Shown here: piece after piece, positions 1 to 4,818 of the stretch
Numbering within the stretch: the stretch's first letter is position 1
Layout of the letters: each line of letters starts with the position of its first letter
NCBI GenBank assembly: GCA_030679635.1
Contig: JAUXSZ010000226.1
Coordinates: forward strand, 1-5,265
Source: Sulfuricurvum sp.
Lineage (GTDB): Bacteria > Campylobacterota > Campylobacteria > Campylobacterales > Sulfurimonadaceae
Reading direction: 5' to 3'
DNA length: 5,265 bases
Notes under the pieces: generated by a model
Told to the model about the DNA's origin: nothing
Seen by the model: only the letters and a program-made list of their open reading frames with translations
Databases searched by the model: none
Position numbers and translations under genes: made by a program

Positions 1-478
1 CGATCGAGGGTTTGTGTATCTCTAATCCGATAAATAAAACATCGGGATTCATAGCAGCTTGATGGAGGAGATGGCGTGCTGAACCGAAACCCACTTCTAT
101 CCGGACTTCCCTCTCACTTGGAAAATTATTTGCAAAAAAATCGATGGATTTAAGAGCATCGTGGGTTGTCAGATGGACATTTTCTCCAGCAGTATCGACG
201 TTGGAATCAAGTATGGTACTGTTGGAACAACTTGCGTAGGCAAGCAGGGCATGCTTAACTAAAAAATTAGGGGAGGGGCGGGTGATTTTATCACTTTTAA
301 GGAGATCTTTTTCACCGCTTTTTTTATGAAGTATGAAAAACTCTTTTCCTCTGTAGCGTGTTGAGATTAACGATTCTTTCCCCTCTCCACGTGAAGTAGC
401 GATAAAGTCAAAAAATACTTCCCCCTCCTTTGCTGGTAGAGGAATGGGATGAAATGATTCTAGGTGCAGGTGCGGCAT
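1..478 (-). CDS. trmB: tRNA (guanine-N7)-methyltransferase TrmB, N-terminal part (cut by window edge)
   Basis: This is the N-terminal 159 residues of a SAM-dependent methyltransferase of the TrmB family, which makes m7G46 in the tRNA variable loop in the cytoplasm. The ATG is at 478-476 and the frame stays open to the left edge, so the C-terminal catalytic part lies outside. The methyltransferase fold begins near residue 124: EVGFGSARHLL (residues 128-138) is SAM-binding motif I, and GLEIHKPS (151-158) is the motif II region, very characteristic of TrmB. About 120 residues precede motif I, far more than in the 239-residue E. coli enzyme. Campylobacterota TrmB proteins are, from memory, about 390 residues long with such an extension. 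The start lies 3 nt after the stop of the upstream lipoprotein gene and has only a weak purine-rich stretch before it, so translation probably depends on coupling. The third glycine expected in motif I (GFGSG) is alanine here. Confidence 0.9.
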   Translation of the reverse strand, partial: MPHLHLESFHPIPLPAKEGEVFFDFIATSRGEGKESLISTRYRGKEFFILHKKSGEKDLLKSDKITRPSPNFLVKHALLAYASCSNSTILDSNVDTAGENVHLTTHDALKSIDFFANNFPSEREVRIEVGFGSARHLLHQAAMNPDVLFIGLEIHKPSI

Positions 479-481
479 ACG

Positions 482-1738
482 TTATTTTGTCTCGTAATGA
501 AGGGCAATTCCTTGCGCAGGAAGAGAACGGATGCCGTCTTTGTCAACACTAAGGACTTCGTAAATATATTCCATATTAGGTTGGATATCGCCATCATGAA
601 ATTTAGTATCCGCAATACTGTTAATATCAACACTGACACGGTCAATCCAACTTTTCTTTGTTGTTTTGATTACAGTATAGGAAACGGTTCGTGGATCGTT
701 ATTGATCCATTGCAAATCGACTCCGTTAGGGCCTATTTTTCCATCAAACGAGATTGGCGTATTCGGTTTTGTTAAGCTTGACCCTTGGAGGACGATTGGG
801 CTCATAGGACTCTCTAAGCCGTCTTTGTCAACTGCCGTTATTTTATAAAAGAAGCTCTCTCCGTCTTCTTTGGTTGTATCGGTAAATTTGGTAGCTTCAA
901 GTTTTACATGGTAAACATATCTGCCATCCGATGTGCTGGAGCGGTAAATATTGTAATGGTCCAAATCGGTAATCGGGCTTGCCTCCCAGCTTAGAGCAAT
1001 CGCTTTTGGAAGATTGCTGGTTGACGTTGGATTTTTAATTTCCGGAGGTAAGAGTTTGGTGACCAGCTTACTGGTTTCGCTTGGCTCGGTAATCAGTTTA
1101 TCAAAGGTAGTGGCACGTACGCGATAATAGTATATTTGGCCGTCTTTGAGATCGCGGTCAATGTATTCGGCATTTAATCTCCCTGTAATGGTTGCGATTT
1201 CACTCCATTTTTGGTCATTGACATTTAAACGTTCAATAATGTAGCCGTTAATCTTTGCATTGGGATGGGGACGCCATAGAAGTTTAGAGCTTCGTGGCAT
1301 ATTGCCTACCGACTGAAAAAAGCTGACAGGAGCAATCATAGGGAGAGTCGTTACACTCATCGTTTCACTGGCGTTAGACTCCGTATCTCCATTTCCTTTA
1401 GAGGAAAATCGGTATTGGTACTGTGTATTAGGAACGAGATGCTCATCCACAAAATGGGTTGCAAATCGGCTGTTGATGGTAGCAATACGGTGAAGTTCTT
1501 GATCTTCGGTGCTCTGTGCTGATCGATAGACATGATAACCGCTTACTCTGGTGTCTTCAATCGATTTCCACTCAAATGCGGTTGCGGTAATATCAGAGAT
1601 GGATCCGTTGAGAGAGGGGACACTCAGTGTCGGATCGATGGTGGCGACTTCTTGCTTTGGTTTAGCTAGTTGGGTACACCCCGTAAAAAGATTAAGCGCT
1701 AAAGAGATGCTCAAAGCGTATCGTATCGATGTTCGCAT
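482..1738 (-). CDS. flpA: FlpA-like fibronectin type III domain lipoprotein
   Basis: A 418-residue secreted lipoprotein. Residues 1-20 form a signal peptide (Arg at 2 and 6, hydrophobic core 8-18) ending in the lipobox LFTGC, with Cys21 as the lipidation site. A short linker is followed by four fibronectin type III modules at about 38-132, 135-229, 232-318 and 325-416. They are recognised by repeated W-x-SGYHVYRS / INGYIIER / LDHYNIYRS strands and by YxYRV/YKITAVDKDG ends. Domain architecture, lipobox and operon position match C. jejuni Cj1279c (FlpA), a surface adhesin of about 410 residues reported to bind host fibronectin. WRPHPNAKI at 155-163 closely resembles the reported FlpA fibronectin-binding peptide WRPHPDFRV. 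The start is fixed by AAGGA five bases upstream, although it lies inside the 3' end of the preceding pseudouridine synthase gene (47-bp overlap). Homology to FlpA is well supported. Adhesin function here is inferred, and a structural role in the envelope is equally possible. Confidence 0.88.
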   Translation of the reverse strand: MRTSIRYALSISLALNLFTGCTQLAKPKQEVATIDPTLSVPSLNGSISDITATAFEWKSIEDTRVSGYHVYRSAQSTEDQELHRIATINSRFATHFVDEHLVPNTQYQYRFSSKGNGDTESNASETMSVTTLPMIAPVSFFQSVGNMPRSSKLLWRPHPNAKINGYIIERLNVNDQKWSEIATITGRLNAEYIDRDLKDGQIYYYRVRATTFDKLITEPSETSKLVTKLLPPEIKNPTSTSNLPKAIALSWEASPITDLDHYNIYRSSTSDGRYVYHVKLEATKFTDTTKEDGESFFYKITAVDKDGLESPMSPIVLQGSSLTKPNTPISFDGKIGPNGVDLQWINNDPRTVSYTVIKTTKKSWIDRVSVDINSIADTKFHDGDIQPNMEYIYEVLSVDKDGIRSLPAQGIALHYETK

Positions 1739-2660
1739 GAAGTTCCTTCAAATTAAAATGTTTGTTTAAATAGGTCTCCATAACCGCGTCTAAAGGGGCC
1801 TTGAAATGGAGAGATTCACCACTGGTAGGATGAACCAAATAGAGCATGTACGCATGGAGCAAAATATGTTCCACCTTAATGTCTTTTGTCTGTCCGCCGT
1901 AGAGGTGATCGCCATGAATATGACGGCTGATAGATTCGAGATGAACACGGATCTGATGCGTTCGTCCAGAGAAAAGTTTACAGACGATCAGCTCGCTATT
2001 CCCATCGTGTGAAGTGAGGAGTTTGCGAAACATGGTTTTGGCCGTTTTTCCCCCCTCGTTGATTGCCATTTTGAGGCGATTTTGTGCACTGCGACCGATT
2101 GGTCTGTCGATTGTTGTCTCTTCGTCTTTAAGAGGTGGGGTACAGACGGCTAGATAGTAGCGTCCCATACTTTTGTCTTGCAGTTGTTGGGAAAGCGCTT
2201 CATGGGCAGTGTTGTTTTTTGCCACGACCATGACACCACTCGTCCCGCGGTCAAGCCGATGTACGATTCCATGGCGTTCTTCCCCGCTGAGAGTTGAGAG
2301 GCTGATCCCTTTGTGTTTGAGCCAATCGACAAGGGTCGGTTCTTTGACACTTGGTGCCGGGTGAACAGTGAGGGAACTTGGTTTATTGATAACCAAAATG
2401 TCGTCATCCTCAAATAAAATTTCTACATCAAAATCGATGACCATCGGAGGGGTTGATTTGATTTTAGGAAAAAGTATTTGGACATATTGTCCCTCTTTGA
2501 GTTTTACACCCGGTTTGGCACATCTTTTGCCATTGATTTCGATCGCATTTTGTTCGATGAGCTGTGCGATTTGGTTACGTGTTTGAGCGAGCTTACTGAC
2601 CAAAAACAGGTCAAGGCGTATGGCTTCTTCAACCACAAAAGTTATATTTTCACGTTCCAT
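1692..2660 (-). CDS. rluD: RluA/RluD-family 23S rRNA pseudouridine synthase
   Basis: A 322-residue pseudouridine synthase that isomerises uridine in RNA, most likely large-subunit rRNA. An S4 RNA-binding domain occupies about residues 12-65 (RLDLFLVSKL, then QIAQLIEQNAIEING). The catalytic domain follows from about 75. It has the motif I-type ILFEDDDILVINKP (81-94), HGIVHRLDRGTSG (130-142) with the catalytic aspartate D137, and SGRTHQIRVHL (231-241). These motifs place it in the RluA/C/D branch. RluD (U1911/1915/1917 of helix 69 in E. coli) is the closest guess, but RluC-like specificity cannot be excluded. The ATG at 2660 is chosen over an in-frame ATG at 2717 because AAGGA lies five bases before it and because the upstream 19 residues do not look like family sequence. 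It is the first gene of an operon with the FlpA-like lipoprotein and trmB. Its last 14 codons and stop overlap the lipoprotein signal-peptide codons in another frame. Confidence 0.93.
   Translation of the reverse strand: MERENITFVVEEAIRLDLFLVSKLAQTRNQIAQLIEQNAIEINGKRCAKPGVKLKEGQYVQILFPKIKSTPPMVIDFDVEILFEDDDILVINKPSSLTVHPAPSVKEPTLVDWLKHKGISLSTLSGEERHGIVHRLDRGTSGVMVVAKNNTAHEALSQQLQDKSMGRYYLAVCTPPLKDEETTIDRPIGRSAQNRLKMAINEGGKTAKTMFRKLLTSHDGNSELIVCKLFSGRTHQIRVHLESISRHIHGDHLYGGQTKDIKVEHILLHAYMLYLVHPTSGESLHFKAPLDAVMETYLNKHFNLKELHANIDTIRFEHLFSA
1744..1748 (-). promoter_or_regulatory. ribosome-binding site of the flpA-like gene
   Basis: On the minus strand AAGGA lies five bases before the ATG at 1738 (context TTTGAAGGAACTTCATG). 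It lies inside the coding region of the pseudouridine synthase gene. It is the main reason to accept the 47-bp gene overlap instead of a later lipoprotein start, which would also remove the signal peptide. Confidence 0.8.
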
Positions 2661-2665
2661 TAATT

Positions 2666-2670
2666 TCCTT
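2666..2670 (-). promoter_or_regulatory. ribosome-binding site deciding the rluD start
   Basis: On the minus strand AAGGA stands five bases before the ATG at 2660 (context CCCAAGGAAATTAATG). The alternative in-frame ATG at 2717 lies in AT-rich DNA with no comparable purine tract, so the shorter 322-residue protein is preferred. Confidence 0.82.
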
Positions 2671-2688
2671 GGGTTTGAGACTATGAGG

Positions 2689-2710
2689 TTAAGTCCCCTT
2701 ATGCTACAAT
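2689..2710 (+). promoter_or_regulatory. probable sigma-70 promoter for rodA (extended -10)
   Basis: The 87-bp region between the divergent genes contains TATGCTACAAT, whose TACAAT at 2705-2710 is preceded by the extended -10 TG at 2702-2703. TTAAGT at 2689-2694 resembles the TTTAAGT-type upstream box described for Campylobacter promoters, which typically lack a classic -35. Transcription would begin near 2717, giving a leader of about 30 bases before the GTG at 2748. A promoter for the minus-strand operon must also lie here, but I could not place one convincingly. Confidence 0.55.
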
Positions 2711-2747
2711 CATTCAAAATTATTTTATTTTAAAAGATGAGATCGCA

Positions 2748-3857
2748 GTGCTCAATATTGATCGTAGAATTTTAGCACATTTTGACTTTGTGACACTTGT
2801 GCTGTTAATACCAATCGTTTTTCTCTCCGGCTGGCTGATAAATGAGATTCATCCTGTATTGGGACAAAAACATTTGACGTATGTAATCGTAGGAATCGGC
2901 GTTTTTATAAGCCTTTTTTTATTGCCGATTCGGCGGTTGTTTTGGATGATACCTATTTTTTATTGGGTAAGTATTTTACTCTTGCTCGCCGTCGAATTTG
3001 TAGGACATAGTCGTTTGGGGGCAAAACGGTGGATTGAAATTCCGTTTATTCATTTTACTTTGCAGCCCTCCGAGTTTATTAAACCGGCCTTCGTTCTGAT
3101 GCTAGCTTACCTTATAAGCCGTAACCCTCCCGAGAAAGAGGGGTATGGATTCAAAGATTTCATGAAATTATCATTCTTTATCCTGTTGCCTTTTTTACTC
3201 ATTGCAAAAGAACCCGATTTGGGAACGGCCGTAGTGCTGGCTCTATTGGGTTATGGTATTTTATTTTTGGTCGGTGTTCATTGGAAAATTTGGGTTGGAT
3301 TGGGGATGGTATTTTTGGTTTCTCTGCCACTTGTTTACACTCAGCTCCATGATTATCAAAAGCAGCGTCTTGTTGATTTTGTGGGAGATAAACCGAGCTA
3401 TCACATTCAGCAGTCTATTATCGCGATCGGTTCAGGCGGATTTTTAGGGAAGCCAAAAGAAGAGGCTACCCAAACACAAATGAAGTTTCTCCCCATCGCA
3501 TCGAGTGACTTTATTTTCGCCTATGTCGTAGAACGATTTGGTTTTCTTGGGGCATTTATACTAATCACTCTTTATTCAGCACTTATAATCCATTTGTTGA
3601 TGCTCTCATCATGGGCCAGTGATTATTACACGAAAGTAGTCTCTGGCGGCTTGTCGTTGCTGGTTTTCATTTACATGAGTATCAATATTGCGATGACGAT
3701 GGGACTTGCCCCTGTGGTGGGTGTACCGCTGCCAATGTTCAGTTATGGTGGCAGTAGTTTTGTGAACTTTATGATCCTATTTGCGGTTATGGAAAATCTG
3801 ATTGCGTATAAATTCCGATATTTATACGATAATGTCGGTAAAAAAAGCTTTATCTAA
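2748..3857 (+). CDS. rodA: RodA/MrdB, SEDS-family peptidoglycan glycosyltransferase
   Basis: A 369-residue polytopic inner-membrane protein of the FtsW/RodA/SpoVE (SEDS) family, almost exactly the length of E. coli RodA (370). RodA polymerises glycan strands from lipid II and works with a class B PBP and the MreB elongation machinery to keep cell shape. About ten hydrophobic segments are visible. Family signatures in order are GAKRWIEI (91-98; W95 probably matches the conserved RodA tryptophan), LQPSEFIKPA (105-114), KEPDLGTA (154-161), the large extracytoplasmic loop with AIGSGGFLGK (226-235), SSDFIFAYVVERFGFLG (252-268; D254 aligns with the catalytic aspartate of RodA), and APVVGVPLPMFSYGGSS (321-337). 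The start is a GTG. The N-terminus LNIDRRILAHFDF matches Campylobacter RodA proteins, and no in-frame ATG lies close upstream. Only a weak GAGA (2739-2742) serves as ribosome-binding site. It is transcribed divergently from rluD, and the tRNA gene follows 32 bp downstream. RodA is preferred over FtsW on length and termini. Confidence 0.93.
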   Translation: MLNIDRRILAHFDFVTLVLLIPIVFLSGWLINEIHPVLGQKHLTYVIVGIGVFISLFLLPIRRLFWMIPIFYWVSILLLLAVEFVGHSRLGAKRWIEIPFIHFTLQPSEFIKPAFVLMLAYLISRNPPEKEGYGFKDFMKLSFFILLPFLLIAKEPDLGTAVVLALLGYGILFLVGVHWKIWVGLGMVFLVSLPLVYTQLHDYQKQRLVDFVGDKPSYHIQQSIIAIGSGGFLGKPKEEATQTQMKFLPIASSDFIFAYVVERFGFLGAFILITLYSALIIHLLMLSSWASDYYTKVVSGGLSLLVFIYMSINIAMTMGLAPVVGVPLPMFSYGGSSFVNFMILFAVMENLIAYKFRYLYDNVGKKSFI

Positions 3858-3862
3858 TCTAA

Positions 3863-3882
3863 GAGCGCTTATAATTGCGCTC
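3863..3882. repeat. perfect inverted repeat framing the tRNA -10 element
   Basis: GAGCGC (3863-3868) and GCGCTC (3877-3882) form a perfect 6-bp GC-rich stem around an 8-base loop, TTATAATT. No T-run follows on either strand, so it does not look like an intrinsic terminator for rodA. It may be an operator-like dyad or coincidence. Confidence 0.5.
3870..3875 (+). promoter_or_regulatory. -10 element of the tRNA promoter
   Basis: A perfect TATAAT lies 14 bases before the mature tRNA 5' end, so transcription would start around 3882. No good -35 hexamer is seen 17 bp upstream, where the sequence lies in the rodA 3' end. The stretch between the -10 and the expected start is GC-rich (TGCGCTCC), which is typical of stable-RNA promoters under stringent control. 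That regulation is inference. The hexamer sits in the loop of the dyad at 3863-3882. Confidence 0.6.
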
Positions 3883-3889
3883 CACGTTC

Positions 3890-3965
3890 GGGTCAATAGT
3901 TCAGTGGTTAGAGCCCTCCGCTCATAACGGAGTTGTCCCAGGTTCAAATCCTGGTTGACCCACCA
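3890..3965 (+). tRNA. tRNA with CAU anticodon (tRNA-Ile2 or elongator tRNA-Met)
   Basis: A 76-nt tRNA that folds without a mismatch. The acceptor stem GGGTCAA/TTGACCC has seven pairs and is followed by A73 and an encoded CCA. The D arm is GTTC/GAGC with one G-U pair. The anticodon stem CTCCG/CGGAG has five pairs and its loop CTCATAA places CAT at 3923-3925. The variable loop is TTGTC, and the T arm is CCAGG/CCTGG with loop TTCAAAT. The G1-C72 pair excludes initiator tRNA. The short D loop (AGTGGTTA), the variable loop and the TTCAAAT T loop resemble E. coli tRNA-Ile2, whose C34 becomes lysidine through TilS and which reads AUA. Elongator Met cannot be excluded by eye. It has its own promoter 14 bp upstream. 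Confidence 0.95.
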
Positions 3966-4077
3966 CCTACAAAACTTCACAAATAATGTACTTTCTTATA
4001 GATTTAAAAGTAAAAATTCTGCATATCATTTAACTGTTTTTTAGATGACCTAAAAGTGAAGATTGAATACCTGACCC
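3966..4077. other. convergent intergenic region, no gene or clear terminator
   Basis: A 112-bp AT-rich gap between the tRNA and the convergent pseudouridine synthase gene. It contains a T6 run at 4036-4041, but I see no stable stem before it on either strand. CTTCAC at 3975-3980 and GTGAAG at 4056-4061 are complementary but too far apart to mean much. The right end (about 4055-4080) carries the element-like motif described in the findings. Confidence 0.5.
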
Positions 4078-4650
4078 CTAAATCTTAATTAGCATTCTCT
4101 CTTCTTCCAATGTAAGGTAACGCCACTGACCGATTTCAATGTTGAGTTTAAAACTGCCAATGCTGATTCGGTTCAAGTTTAAGACCTTTAATGGCGTCCC
4201 AAATTTTGGGTCTTTTAGCGCCCCAAAAAGCCGGCGGATATGCCGATTCTTTCCCTCGTCAATTACAACCTTGAGTTTTGTTTTCGCGCCACCAATGCTT
4301 ATCTTTTCGACTGTAAGAGCTTTTAGTAGACCGTGCGGGCTTTGGACTCCTTTCATAGCCTCTGCAATATGTTCGTCTGTTACGTGGCCTCTGACCCAAA
4401 TTTCATATACCTTAATGCAATTCCCAGGTTTGGTCAACGCGTCGCCGATTTTACCGTTGGTTGTGAATAATAGAAGCCCTTTAGATTCTAGATCAAGGCG
4501 TCCAATTGGCATCCATCCGTCATGAAAAACCCAATCAGGCAAAAGATCATAAACTGTTTTTCGCCCAAGTTCGTCAGATCGTGTGACCACGTAACCCTTA
4601 GGCTTATTGAGTGCTAACAGTTTTTTCGAATCGTTCGTTGTTTTATTCAT
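4078..4650 (-). CDS. RsuA/RluB/E/F-family pseudouridine synthase lacking an S4 domain (RluE-like)
   Basis: A 190-residue pseudouridine synthase of the RsuA family. The catalytic signature is PIGRLDLESKGLLLFTTNG (48-66) with catalytic D53. Supporting motifs are LLALNKPKGYVV (11-22), KVYEIWVRG (80-88), the RNA-contacting DEGKNRHIRRLFGAL (131-145) and LKVLNLNRISIG (154-165), and the usual end GQWRYLTLEE (174-183). No S4 domain precedes the catalytic core. The same is true of E. coli RluE (217 residues), which modifies U2457 of 23S rRNA, so RluE is the nearest model, but the target here is inferred. The ATG at 4650 has AAGGA nine bases upstream. The gene stands alone, convergent with the tRNA, and its TAG stop merges with an element-like motif. 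It is not part of the rluD-trmB operon and may be an acquired, non-core rRNA modification gene. Confidence 0.85.
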   Translation of the reverse strand: MNKTTNDSKKLLALNKPKGYVVTRSDELGRKTVYDLLPDWVFHDGWMPIGRLDLESKGLLLFTTNGKIGDALTKPGNCIKVYEIWVRGHVTDEHIAEAMKGVQSPHGLLKALTVEKISIGGAKTKLKVVIDEGKNRHIRRLFGALKDPKFGTPLKVLNLNRISIGSFKLNIEIGQWRYLTLEEERMLIKI

Positions 4651-4670
4651 TAGGTGTATTCCTTAGGTGT
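4645..4670 (-). repeat. 13-bp tandem duplication containing the RBS and start codon
   Basis: Read on the minus strand, ACACCTAAGGAAT is followed directly by ACACCTAATGAAT, two adjacent 13-mers that agree at 12 of 13 positions. The single difference (G versus T) makes the first copy carry the Shine-Dalgarno AAGGA (4660-4664) and the second copy the ATG start (4650-4648). The resulting spacing is nine bases. Confidence 0.75.
4660..4664 (-). promoter_or_regulatory. ribosome-binding site of the RluE-like gene
   Basis: AAGGA on the minus strand, nine bases before the ATG at 4650. It supports this start and lies in the upstream copy of the 13-bp duplication. Confidence 0.65.
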
Positions 4671-4701
4671 TTTTGATGAGCCCTTAAATTAGGATTGTTT
4701 C

Positions 4702-4716
4702 CAGTGACTATCACTG
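4702..4716. promoter_or_regulatory. perfect 15-bp dyad, possible operator
   Basis: CAGTGA (4702-4707) and TCACTG (4711-4716) are perfect inverted repeats separated by CTA. The centre is about 60 bp upstream of the RluE-like start and about 110 bp downstream of the RND stop. There is no T-tract to suggest a terminator, so a binding site for a dimeric regulator is possible. No regulator gene is in the window, and I could not place a convincing minus-strand promoter beside it. Confidence 0.35.
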
Positions 4717-4818
4717 TTGCACTTATGTTTTGAATTGGCGACTGAAATATTTACTTAAAACAGCTGCTTTTTATTTGCAGAGTTTTTCAGGGAGAATCCA
4801 GCGTCACCGTTATTATTG

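Larger units (their letters stand above)
4651..4818. other. intergenic region between the RND and RluE-like genes
   Basis: This 168-bp AT-rich stretch holds the RBS duplication and the 15-bp dyad. A weak CTGC/GCAG hairpin with a 9-base AT-rich loop lies at about 4763-4779, followed on the minus strand by CTGTTTT. It could be a poor terminator for the RND operon, but four pairs are too few to call it. No small gene with a ribosome-binding site is evident. Confidence 0.4.

Noticed and set aside
464..775. 103-codon plus-strand open frame opposite the FN3 lipoprotein gene
   Set aside because: It is antisense to a clearly recognised gene, with no family resemblance and no RBS.
1551..2012. Plus-strand open frames opposite the lipoprotein/pseudouridine synthase genes
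   Set aside because: They mirror the codons of the real minus-strand genes and carry no recognisable domain.
2661..2717. In-frame upstream extension of the rluD gene to an ATG at 2717 (19 extra residues)
   Set aside because: No ribosome-binding site stands before it, the added residues do not look like RluA-family sequence, and the ATG at 2660 has AAGGA at ideal spacing. The extension would also run over the rodA promoter.
2737..2775. 12-codon out-of-frame ORF (ATG to TAG) overlapping the rodA GTG start, possible leader peptide
   Set aside because: It has no Shine-Dalgarno sequence and no regulatory codon pattern. A 12-codon frame in AT-rich DNA is expected by chance.
4030..4046. T6 run after the tRNA as an intrinsic terminator
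   Set aside because: No stable stem-loop precedes the run on the plus strand, and the A-run on the minus strand is likewise not preceded by a hairpin.
3960..4080. att-like direct repeat of the tRNA 3' end (TGACCC shared by the tRNA and the motif at 4072-4077)
   Set aside because: Only about six bases are shared and the flanks differ, far below a usual attachment-site repeat.
4139..4525. 128-codon plus-strand open frame opposite the RluE-like gene
   Set aside because: The minus strand encodes an unmistakable pseudouridine synthase with catalytic GRLD, and the plus-strand translation shows no family motifs.
4763..4779. CTGC/GCAG hairpin as terminator of the RND operon
   Set aside because: Only four base pairs, a nine-base loop and an interrupted T-tract; too weak to call.
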